This document shows positions 17,657 through 28,275 of a stretch of DNA of 64,000 nt, piece by piece (position 1 is the stretch's first letter; each line of letters begins with the position of its first letter). The notes under the pieces were generated by a model that saw nothing but the letters and a program-made list of their open reading frames with translations, was not told where the DNA came from and ran no database searches. Origin of the DNA: Zygnema cylindricum (Eukaryota; Streptophyta; Zygnematophyceae; Zygnematales; Zygnemataceae); the NCBI GenBank assembly GCA_037447655.1, contig JBBHKE010001115.1, positions 94,325 to 158,324 of the forward strand, in the 5' to 3' direction. A program made the translations under genes and the position numbers.

Positions 17657-20600
17657 GATGATAAACCATCTGAGTAGATGGGAACAAAAAAAGTGGACTG
17701 CAAAGACAAAACTGAAAAACTGAGTACAGAGGGAAGCAAGCTAATCAAAAAACGATGCGAGTACAAATCCTTGCTAATTCTGATGCACTCATACTATATC
17801 CTTGTTAATTTCTTTCTAAATGACATAACATGGGGGGCGACTTTATTAAAAAGCGCGATGGTAAACCATCTGAGTCCATAGGAACAAAATGAAGTAGCAT
17901 TTCTAAAACTGAAAGAACCACATGACAAGGGAATAAACAAAAAGGAAAATCAAGGCAAAAACCGACGAAAATACGAAAGGATGGCAAGGAAATCGAAAAT
18001 ACCCAAAAAAGCAAAACCCAGCAAGCAAAACATCAAAGGAAAAATCTAACACGTAAAAAAAAAACAAAAAAAAAAGAATCCCCAACATAACTAAAAATCT
18101 ACTGAAAGCAACCACGTAGGTCCCCGAATCCCGGAGGAGCACGAGGAGGAAGTTCCGGAACACGCCGTCGATCCATAATGGTAATAGACGATCGAAGTAA
18201 TATAGAAGCCCGGGGTTCTGTGCGAGTTTCTTCAATTTCGTTTTGTTTATTTTTATTTTTTTTTGTAACCAGATGGTTTACCACCAGTCGTTTTAAGTAT
18301 AGCTTATTATCATTCCCAATAATCATCGACTCTGTCCAGCACTTTTAAAAGCAATATTGAAGTCTTCTAAAACATCATCAAACTTTTGATTTATGCTGGA
18401 TTCTCTTATTTCATCTTTACGGAAAATCCCACCATTGTTTTAGGGGACATGGTGTACTTCAGAGACAGTGATCCTGGTTTTCGAGGCAGAAGAAAAAAAG
18501 AGGGGAGAAAAATAGAAGGAAGAGAAAAAAAAAATGCACCTCAGAAATCTTAGAAAAAATTTCACGACATTCACTTCACTCATCAAGGAAAATCGCTGGT
18601 CCTTGAGTATTGCCTTTAAAGCTTAGCGGTTTTGGCCATGCCACCCCTTTTGTACCCCGGACTCAGATGGTTTACCATCGTGCTTTTTAATTTATCTGGC
18701 CCAGTTTTTTTTAAAGCTTAAGAAAGTAAAAGCTATTTCCGCACTCAACCACAACATTATCATGACCTCCCTAAGAGTTGTCACGTCCATATACAAGGTA
18801 CGAAATATATGGTGGAGGCCCCGTATTTAGGGAGATTGTACTTCATCACCACTACACTCGTCTCTCGTTTGTTAAACGCTCTCTTCTTTGTCCCCATCAT
18901 CCCTCAATCCTTCCTTGTGACCCAGACCTCCCTTTCTGATAGTCCCTTATGGATTTTCCTTAGTCCAGGAATTATATTTGTGGTATTTAAGCTTGTGGCT
19001 ACCACCCAATTTGAGTTTCTATATTTGCTGCCTTTAGAGGTTAGACGCTTATTAGTTCCGTTGGCATTGATTTTTTCGTTCCTGTTGCAAGCTTTTCAAT
19101 TTCGCCATCGCCATCCACTTTTTCATGTCCTCAGATGGTTACCATCCTAGTTTCTTAACAAAATCTTTACTTTTTGTGGGCCTTGCTTCTGGAGCTGACG
19201 GCTACCAGAAATATTCTTTCCAAACTTTGCTTCACACAACACCAGTCCAAATTGCTCTCTGGTTTAGGCTTGTTCTCCTTAATCTGCCTTACGAGGCTCT
19301 TTAGTATGTTTGTGCGTCTCTCTCCCGCAGCATTCATTGCTCCACTCTAACGTGGCTTTTGCCTTAGAGGCAGCTTATTCGGGGTGAGGTTTTATTATTA
19401 TTTTCACACAAGATTGGTATTGTTTTGCTTGATGGTGTTCACTAAATTTCGAATATGGAAGTCTATTAGCCAGTGTGTCCTGTCACGTCTTGCTGGCTCT
19501 GTAGGGGCATGGGTTTGGTGGACCAGCCAATATGTTGGGCTGTCCGTCAGTATCAACCAACCAATAGCCATACAGTTACGTCACAGGCATCAAAACCTTA
19601 TCAATGGCGATATGCTCGGCCATGGTAGACCATCTCAGTACAAGATGGTTTACCATCACGCTTTTTAATTCAATTTGCTGTGGCTATCTCAGTACAAAAA
19701 AGGAATAAAGCGGCAAAATAAAAGTGATATGTGAAACACCGAATCAAACAACAAAGACTTCCAGAATGTAGTGACAAATTCCATTAAATGACCAAGAAAG
19801 GGAACAAGCTAAAATGACAAGCTAGACACCTTATCAAAAGACATTTTATATGCTTCCAGAAACTATTTTAGCCATGGCGCTATGTAATCATGTTGTGGGG
19901 TAATTAGCTTTTGGACTGTTTTACCATTAATCAATTTGACTATGTTGAGATGATGTAGACGACCATGACTCATAAATAGAGTTTTGGTGAGGAAACTTTT
20001 GTCAATGCCAATTTGCGTCAAGATGGCAAACCGGTTTTGTTTTGGCTTTCTACTTTTTGTTCCGATGTTCTCAGATGGTTTATCATTGTGCTTTTTCAAA
20101 ATAATCGTACTTTGATTGTCATGAACATTACCTGCTATTCAAATGAATGAATATTGCCAGCAAGCACTCATGGACCAGTTACCAATATTTACATGTATGT
20201 GGAAGGAATGCATGTAACAGTTCACCTGCTAACCATAAATGGAAGGTCATTCTTTTTTCTATGGGCGTTTACTCTTTGAATTTTCCGCTACACCATTGGG
20301 CCTTGGGTGTCTTTGTGACCTCGTCAACTATTTACCCTGGCCTCACATCCTTACCTTTCTAACATTTAAGTTGCAATAAGTACACTGTTTGCACTTGCGT
20401 GGTGTTTATAATAACACTACAATTGAAGTCATAGATTGCATCCTTAACCCAGATTTCACTCAGCAAACTGCACCGCGCTTGTGGGATTTAGGGTACCACT
20501 TTCACAGGAATTTTGCGTTGTACTGTTTGGTTGGAATACTGATTAATTTTTGTTGGTTGTCTTCTTTTCCTGTCAGTATATTTAGGTGATTTGACAATCT

Positions 20601-20724
20601 CTGTCATTCGTCCGAGCTTCCGTTTACTTTCATTTCCAATAGTTGTAAATACATTTCCCCTATTTTTTTCAATCTCTTTCTGATTCAATTCATTTGTCCC
20701 CTTAAAACTATAATTGTTTACCAT
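17657..20724. repeat. cluster of shared 3'-terminal hairpins (GATGGTTTACCATC)
   Basis: Self-complementary words in CTCAGATGGTTTACCATCGTGC context occur at 17657-17670 (-), 17857-17870 (-, perfect), 18272-18285 (+), 18666-18679 (+, perfect), 19134-19146 (+), 19644-19657 (+, perfect), 20074-20087 (+) and, degraded, 20712-20724. The sequences upstream of the plus-strand copies are mostly unlike one another. Plus-strand copies from 18666 to 20074 are spaced about 470, 510 and 430 bp, in one direction. I read them as 3' ends of truncated elements. The same hairpin ends the long copies at 40293-40307 and 47842-47856. Confidence 0.65.
17839..18240 (-). mobile_element. 5'-truncated non-LTR retrotransposon (C-terminal codons plus 3' UTR)
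   Basis: Read on the minus strand, about 18240 downwards encodes MDRRRVPELPPRAPPGFGD and then LRGCF before a stop, matching the ORF end of the element at 35989-40325 (DDRRGLPVLPPR..., DLRGCG, stop). A T-rich 3' UTR follows, then GATGGTTTACCATC at 17870-17857, then GCGCTTTTTAATAAAG. The fragment shows that the hairpin is the 3' terminus of this family. Confidence 0.7.
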
Positions 20725-21477
20725 CATCCTACCTTTAGGGCTCGAATTTAAATGACCATGTGCAACACTAACAAAGTGTAAAATGTCGACTTCATAAAAC
20801 AGCCCTTCTCATTCCAGCTTCATGAATCAGTTCCGCAGCCAGTGCAACACAGATCTCCGAAGAGAGTATTTTCTCATAAAACAAATATTGATTGACGTTC
20901 AGCACATGGCACAGTACAAGATTACATATCCTATCAAACTGTGCTAAGTAAAGTGCAAATTACACTGAATGATGTAAAAGAAATGCTTAAAAGGTCGGCT
21001 TGAAAAGCAGATTTGACACATGTTTCCAGTTGGCAAATCGATGAACTACACATGATAATCCGAGCATACGTTATGTACCAACAAGAAAGAAAACGGATAA
21101 AAAGGAAATAACTTCCAGTAAACAAGCAGCAAACATGCTTCTATGGCTTCAATTGCTCTGAGATTAGTTGGACAATTGACCACTTTAGTGGTAGCAACCG
21201 ACCAGATGTCAAGTCTCCACTCAGCCTAAAGAATGTGCAATGGTGTCAAGTCAATTCAGAAAGGTACACAGCCTGTGGCTAATAAGATTGAACAGTTTTC
21301 AAGCAGTCAAACCTTGAATTTATGCTCAACCATTGGATTACATTAACGAAACACTCGTTCTTAAGGTAACGGCCTGGTCACAATTGCAAATCGTATAACT
21401 TAGAGTACATTAACTACCAGAAAATGTAACATAAAAAGCGATGCGCAGTGTAATATCAGCAAAAAAAAAATCTATGT

Positions 21478-21498
21478 CCCCCCCCCCCCCCCCCCCCC
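21478..21498. repeat. poly-C run of 21
   Basis: An uninterrupted C homopolymer just after an A run. Length may be unreliable in the assembly. Confidence 0.95.
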
Positions 21499-22189
21499 AA
21501 ACTGTCCAAAGGACAATTGGTCACAAGCCAGCAAAAAATCCGTAAAAGGAACAGATTTCACCAACATAAGCCAAAATGCAAACACAAACATTAAAAAAGA
21601 ATCTTTGTATCTTTGCAATCAATACACTAGTAGTTTGAACAGCAAAACATGGAGGCAATATTGGCAGAGGGACAGTAGATATTCATACAAAGCAGATCCA
21701 ATATGCTGAAGTTGATCGACCGACCGGATATCAGGTCGCATCACAGATACTGAAAGGAACAATCTATTCAAAAAACATGATGTTCCAATCACTCCACTTT
21801 TAACACATCATAGTCTCTACCTTCCCTGGAGTTGACCACGAAATCCCTTACAAAGGGCAGCTCCTTACACTGTCCTCTCTGATATAGAAACCCTAGACCC
21901 CAAGACAACAGATTGAGCATAAAACCACACCGATGTTGTCCTCCATGACTGCCGCCTGGATTCTTATGCTTCAGAAAGGTGCCCTGAAGTACAGCAGCCC
22001 ACCTTCCTGAAATTAACGCTGTCCTCTGCTGCCTCAGACTTGAGATGCGGGTGTTGCGGTGAATGTCCCCCAGCACTCTGTAAGCCGCAGCCAGGCCCTC
22101 AGGCTGGCCTTGCTGGAAAAAAGCTTTTGGCCATACTTGAGGCTGGCCAAAGCCCAAGCGGGCGGCAGCAATGAGGACAAATCACCAAA

Positions 22190-24933
22190 TTACAGCAAAT
22201 CTGCCACATTCGACGGCAGCTCCTCAATGACTGTATTGTAAAAGCGCTGAATATCCTGTAACATGTGCAGATCATCCTTGGTGACAAAGTTGATCGCAAC
22301 TCCCTTCCTTCCAAAACGCCCTGATCGACCAATACGATGAAGGTAATTTTCTGGCTGTGTAGGCAAGTCGTAATTAATCACAAGAGAAACCTGTAACAGC
22401 AATAACATTCAAGTCAGCAGTCAAAAAAGTAATACTGACACCTGACATGAAGAAAATATAGACAGGCAATAGGCAGCAAACTGGGTAGAGAGATGAATCA
22501 CAAAAAGAACGCCAATTCTGAACCCTAATAATGTGAACAGGTTGGTTGATGTTGTTTCAAATACCTGTTGAACGTCAATACCACGTGCAAGGAGATCGGT
22601 GGTGATAAGCACTCGCGATGAACCTGAACGGAATTCACGCATGATGATGTCACGAGTATTCTGGTCCATGTCACCGTGTGTGGCACTCACAGTATGATCA
22701 CGGCCACGCATCTTGTCTGTGAGCCAATCGACTTTGCGACGAGTGTTGATGAAAATGACTGACTGCAATGACAAAGAACTTTGTCAATACAAATGATAGA
22801 AATGGACAAAAGTTATCCAAAAATGGAAACGACCACCTTCCTAGATTAGATATGTGAAGGTTGAGCAGCCGGCAAAATTTTGACAGGCTACGGAAGAACT
22901 ATGGTGAGGGCTCTAAACAAGCTGCATAAATGGCCATAATATCCTCGCAATGGATTGCCAAGTCAAATACCAGTGGAGGGACTGATTTTAAACCTAAACC
23001 AACATTTTCAATACAGCTGATTCCATTTCGGGACGACCAAACACTATTCACGAAATTACTGTGAGAAGCTGTAGCCATCAAGAGCAAAAATGGTCAGAAC
23101 CAAACAGTTGCCAGCCTAGACGCAGCCAGCATCTGCAGGAATGGCGGCCGAATCATTGCTCAAAGAACCAGCAACACAACTGAAAGAGTCAAGTTTCCAG
23201 CTCTGATCAAGATGAAGGAGTGACTGGTTCGCATGCCTGTGTGATAGCCAGAGTTTCATAAAGGTCGCACAACGTATCAAGCTTCCACTCCTCACGGTCC
23301 ACGTCCACATAGAACTGCTTGATACCCTCAAGTGTGAGTTCATCTCGCTTCACCAAAATTTTCACGGGCTTATTCATGAACTTGCGAGTAATCTCCAGAG
23401 CTTCAGGAGGCATGGTAGCAGAAAAAACTCCGACCTGCAGCTTTGGTGGAAGCAGCTGGAAAATGTCGTAAATCTGTGTAAAAAGTCAATAACATAAACG
23501 CCACACCCCCCAGAAAAAATATGTGTTAGAAAGGAAACATGAGAGAAAAGCTCAGAACTACAACTCCCCTTCATGCGACTGGGCAACCAGGTGCGAAAGC
23601 ATCAACTCAACAGACACAAATAAGCAATAGATGAATACCTGGTCCTTAAATCCACGAGAGAGCATTTCGTCAGCCTCATCAAGCACAAAGCACTTGATGG
23701 CATCTGGGCGCAGTGCGTGCCTTCGCAACATGTCATACACTCGCCCTGGGGTACCAACCACCACATGAACACCAGCCTGCAAAAACACCCCTCTCATGAG
23801 AACTCAGCCAAAAAAGTTCACGTGCTGTGTCTAGGGTTTAATGCACATAAAAAAATGCAGCAATCACACAGTTCATGGGACACTTACGCACCTGCAATAT
23901 ACGCTGATCCTCCCGCACACTGGTTCCTCCCACGCAAGCATGAACCTTGACCTGAAGATAATCGCCAAGTGCACGCATGACCTTTTCTATTTGTTGTGCC
24001 AGCTCACGAGTTGGTGCAAGCACCAATGCTTGACATTCAAGAATCGAATAATCCAGCTGCTGCAGAATGCCAGAGCAGAAAGTTGCAGTCTTGCCCGTTC
24101 CTGACTGAGCCTGTTGAATCACATCCAAACCCTTGGCAAAGGGAACGATTCCCCTTTGCTGAATGGCAGAAGGCTTTTCAAAACCTGCAAGATATTAAGC
24201 AGTCAGCAGGAAGTTAAGACCAATAACCTGACATCTCAATTAACTTCAGAGGTTACAAGTCCCCATGTAAACACCTCTACAGGCTCCAAAAACTGTTTCG
24301 TAATAACCAAAATAAGAAAACAAAATTAAAACCCTAATTAACGAGGAAAACTATACAGCACTGACTAGTTACACGAAACCTAGAAGTATGAGCGTTCAGC
24401 AACGCCTCAACCAATAGTTAGTCACACAAACGCAAGATTGTGCAATAACCCGTAAACGACGCTAAAGCGTTGTTCGGCAACTACAGTAGCAAAATAAGAA
24501 CACGGCACATAAGGATTTGCCAGCTGCACACTGAGAAATTGCAAGTCAATTGAAAGGGAACAAACCATAAGCGTAGATTCCTCGAAGCAGATTCTCATGG
24601 AGGTTCATTGCATCGAAAGTCTCATGCACTTCATCCCAGGTTGAAATAAAATCGTCACCACCTTCGCCTCCCAATCTAAACCCAGGGAAACCGCCAAATT
24701 GCGCAAGCTTCAGTTTGTGTAGCAATGAAGAGCAAGCATAGGAATATTCTAAGCTTGTCAATTACATAGAAAAAGCAAAGCTCCTCACAAGGTTACAGAA
24801 GGATATTGCAGTTGTGAATGTACAGTTGTAGCCAAAACAATAGCATAAGTAGTTTGGTAACTTACACTTCCGCCATCTTTGTGTCATACTGTCGTGCGTC
24901 AAATTGAGATCCCTCAGGTGCCATGCCCGCCAT
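22190..24933 (-). CDS. EIF4A: eukaryotic initiation factor 4A, DEAD-box RNA helicase, 7 exons, 414 aa
   Basis: ATP-dependent RNA helicase of the cytosolic eIF4F cap-binding complex; unwinds 5' UTR structure for ribosome loading. Exons in gene order: 24933-24866, 24675-24566, 24184-23892, 23776-23639, 23473-23237, 22762-22565, 22390-22190; phases close to the TAA at 22192-22190. All family motifs are present: Q motif [17 protein letters not shown] (I), PTRELAQQ (Ia), GG and TPGR (Ib), DEAD (II), SAT (III), VIFINTRRK (IV), ARGID (V), [10 protein letters not shown] (VI), and the C-terminus SNVADLL. Length matches plant eIF4A (about 412 aa), and the N-terminus [12 protein letters not shown] is typical. 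Intron 5 appears to begin with GC instead of GT (see findings). A 5'-UTR intron is likely upstream. Confidence 0.97.
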
Positions 24934-24959
24934 GATTGCTTAATAGATTGATGAGCAGC

Positions 24960-25257
24960 CTGTAAACTGTCAGAAAGCAAGTTTGAGTGTTAAACACCAG
25001 ACTAGCCAAACCTAATTTTGACGGGAACCACCCTTTATGACTCCTGCCACAGTATACAGAACAAAAAAAACAGGTCTAAACTCGGCTGCTATATTTACTG
25101 CTATATATACTTACACCAAAATAAAGTACTAAAAAACAAAAAGCTACCCAAATTACCAAGCAAAAGGAATAAAAACACAAGCAATAACTAGGCCCCAAAA
25201 AGGAAGGGTTGAATAATTTTCCAAAAAAGAGCAAATTCGAATTTTGATGGCACTCAC
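24960..25257 (-). other. probable 5'-UTR intron of eIF4A
   Basis: On the minus strand a good acceptor (TTTACAG) ends at 24960, 27 bases before the ATG, and a strong donor GTGAGTG begins at 25257. The leader exon would lie above 25258, in a CT-rich stretch. Plant eIF4A genes often have such a leader intron. cDNA would settle it. Confidence 0.5.
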
Positions 25258-28200
25258 AAATGATGAGAGCGCAGAAGGGAAGCAATCAAAACAAGAAAGC
25301 GGCAATGCCGCCGCTTGAGAAAGCGCGTGGTGAAAGGACCAAAAAATTGCAGAAACAGCAGCTTTCTACTACGTGAAGCGAAAACAGGTGGCGGACAGGA
25401 CACCGTAGATTTATGCGACGAATAATATTTAACGGTTATCGACCAACGCTTCTAGTGGAAACCCTACAACGGCCGAGAGGGTGTCGTTTGTAGACGGTCC
25501 GATAAATACATAAAGCAACACCAATCTTGGCATAAGAGCTATGTAGGCATGTAGCAGGCATGCAACAATGTGTACATAGGTCAACAAAAATACGGAATTC
25601 ACCATAAATTGCGTACGTTACTGTACATTTAGTTCGTGCTAAATTCGTTTACGAGAGGTAAACAGCGGTAAAGATCTGAAGACATCCGACGGCTCAAGAC
25701 CTCCGAAGGAGATTTATCGCGTCTGTCTGGAAGATGGTACGTCCATGTAACTTCCCATAATCCCGAGTCCCAACATCTACAGTAATATGTTCGCTGAAAG
25801 TATGGACACTCGTTGGAACAGGTGACGCTCAAATTATCGGACGTCATCGCTCATGTATGACGCCATTTTGACTACCGTACTTACTGGAACTTTGCGTACT
25901 TTTATTATCGAGCGTGCATTTATTCGGTACGGAACGCTGCCTATCGCTAATAGAGTCGAGTAATTTTTTGCATTACTCCTTTTGGGTAACCATTAAAGAA
26001 GAACCATCAAAGCATAAACATGGTTGACTTTAAAGTTCATACCATAGAGAGTTAGAGATTAACAAGTCTACACACTATATATGTGACAAAATATCGTCAC
26101 TACAAGAGGGAATAAACCTGAACTACAAGTAAAAAACTAACCTAAAACCTAACACTACAGAAAAAGTGAGCTCCTCGATCTATAAACTGAAGCCTACAAT
26201 GAGCCGACATACAAATATCATCCATGTTAGAGTGGCGTAAAGTCGCAAAGTCAATAACCCTCATCCACCGCCGTACTTTGATAATTGAAGGAAGATAAAA
26301 ATTTCTTTGAAGACTTGTTGGCAATAAAAAGTCGAAACGAGAAGTAAGAGAGGGCTTTAAGGTCCTATACCTTAAGAAGTTTGTAAAGCACATCAACGTG
26401 GGAAAATTACCAAAATGTACCCGAGGTCCCAAAGATATCCGCGACAGACAATATCAAATCTCGGTGCGCGAGGTCTATCCTTTATAGCTTGTTGGATCCT
26501 TAGCTGCCACCTTAGTATGCATTGTTTCGCATGAAAAAATAAATGATCCTCTTCGGTCTGTTAGAATTTTGTCACCTAATTTTATACGTGTCTAGAAAAC
26601 ATGAATTCCACTTTTTATGGTCCATACTGTGTATTAAAAACTTGGTGGGAGCATGTGCAACACTTCACCTTACTTCGTTAAAGATATTGCATCGCAGACT
26701 ATTTCGTGCGTTGAATTTGTTCCCTATCCTTGTTAAATAACTTTGCCTAATAAATTGACCAGCGAGGGTAGTCGAAATGGTAAGTATTCCTTCATCCATA
26801 TTAGGTCGAAACGAGCTTATATAATGATATCTTCTGAGTATAAAACATTATATGGTCATAGACGCTAATGAGTCCCAATTGTTAAAGGAGGCTGTCGGTG
26901 TTATTGTGGCCTCGAGATTCAAAATCATATTATTACGAAAAAAGGACCACATAATATGTATAGTAAGGATTAACCCGCATAGAACATAAAAAATTTCATT
27001 AGCGAGCAAGCTCGTATAATGTAAACGTAACCAAACTTTACAAGAGTAAAAAAATAAACATGAGCTAAAAGGTGGTGTAGAAAGCAAATTGTACTTGACG
27101 TTAAATACAATAAAAATTCAGGATAGCAAAAGTCAATTCCAAGTCATAGAGTAGATGGACATTACATCAGGCAAGGTCCTATAACGTAGCACATTTGTTA
27201 AATTGTTAAAAAAAAAACATTAGATGAACTTGATGTCATCGTACCTTCTTCAATAGTACTCCTCCAATATTTTAAGGAAAAGAAATTGTCTGATATAAAA
27301 GATATCGGATTGCAAACCTTAGATGCGCTATACAACATATTCAGTGAATTTTACAGAAAGCTAAACCTTCAGAAGTTAATTAACAAGAAAAACAAAATCT
27401 GAAATAAGTCATTTAAAACAAAAACAATTCAACCGGAAGCCAAAAAAGGCTTTGCTGCATGTAAACAAGGGTTAAGAAAACAATTTACAAATCAACTATT
27501 TGGCAAGTTTTAATTTGTGATTTCAAATTGATAACAACATCCGAAGCTCCCGCTATGACAAAAAATAGACAATAGGACATCGAGAATAAATGTCGAAGAA
27601 GTAAAATTATTTGGTTTTGGATCACACGACGAGCAGAAAATGATATTAATATTAGCAATACAAAAACCAGCAATTTGAGGACTGTCCAATGGAGTGTGAA
27701 ACAAAAATTGTTTTTATGAGAACTGCATTACACCAAATTGATATGGGGAAAATTAATGAAATTTTTTTATCACATGCAACAACATATTGGTTTAATTACA
27801 ATAATAACAAAAAAAAATCATCTACTTCGTTTCCATTTCATCTCAATCATACATTTCTGCAAAGAAGCATTTTTATTAAAAAGGTCCAGGATAAACTACG
27901 AGACAAATCGCATTATACATAAAAAAAAGGCATCGAGCGTTTTCTTGTGCCCTTTCCTGTCCCTCTCCTATGTATGTTTTAATCCACCTAGAAAATGCTA
28001 ACATGGAAAGAGTTTTTCGAGATTCTTACTTAAAAAGCAGTCCGAAAGCATTTTCTGTAGAATGCCACAATCCTTAAGTTGTAAAGCTTAACAAATTGAC
28101 TTAGTGCCAATTCTCTCTACTTAGAGTAAGAGCTTCCTATACACGCCCCATTGCCACAAAACTACTTACTACGGATGTACAAGAAATGGAAAGATACAGT

Positions 28201-28275
28201 ATCCACATACTATACAAGGAGGTCACCATATAACCCTTTCCACAACACACTATTTCTGTTAACATCATACTAATC
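25258..28275. other. AT-rich intergenic region, no supported gene
   Basis: Holds the likely eIF4A promoter and leader (25258 to about 25450). From 25.9 kb on it is AT-rich with scattered short frames. A TACGGAACGCTGCCTATCGC block near 25929 resembles one end of MITE family B. The minus-strand frame at 26142-26432 has no recognised motif. I see no gene. Confidence 0.5.

Larger units (their letters stand above)
16641..22189. other. intergenic region dominated by truncated retroelement tails
   Basis: No host gene is supported between the SDR stop and the eIF4A stop. At 16800-16850 an AT-rich palindromic patch repeats AGTACTTATAG words. From about 17.6 to 20.8 kb there are at least seven copies of a 14-bp hairpin that marks the 3' end of the non-LTR family (listed separately). 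From 20.8 to 22.1 kb I see nothing coding; this part should contain the eIF4A 3' UTR close to 22189. Confidence 0.6.

Noticed and set aside
17903-18235. Very hydrophobic minus-strand ORF of 110 codons (many Phe)
   Set aside because: It is mostly the T-rich 3' UTR of a non-LTR fragment read as protein; the meaningful frame is the one ending LRGC-stop.
26142-26432. Minus-strand ORF of 96 codons
   Set aside because: No motif, no splice context and a Lys/Arg/Phe mix typical of AT-rich chance frames.
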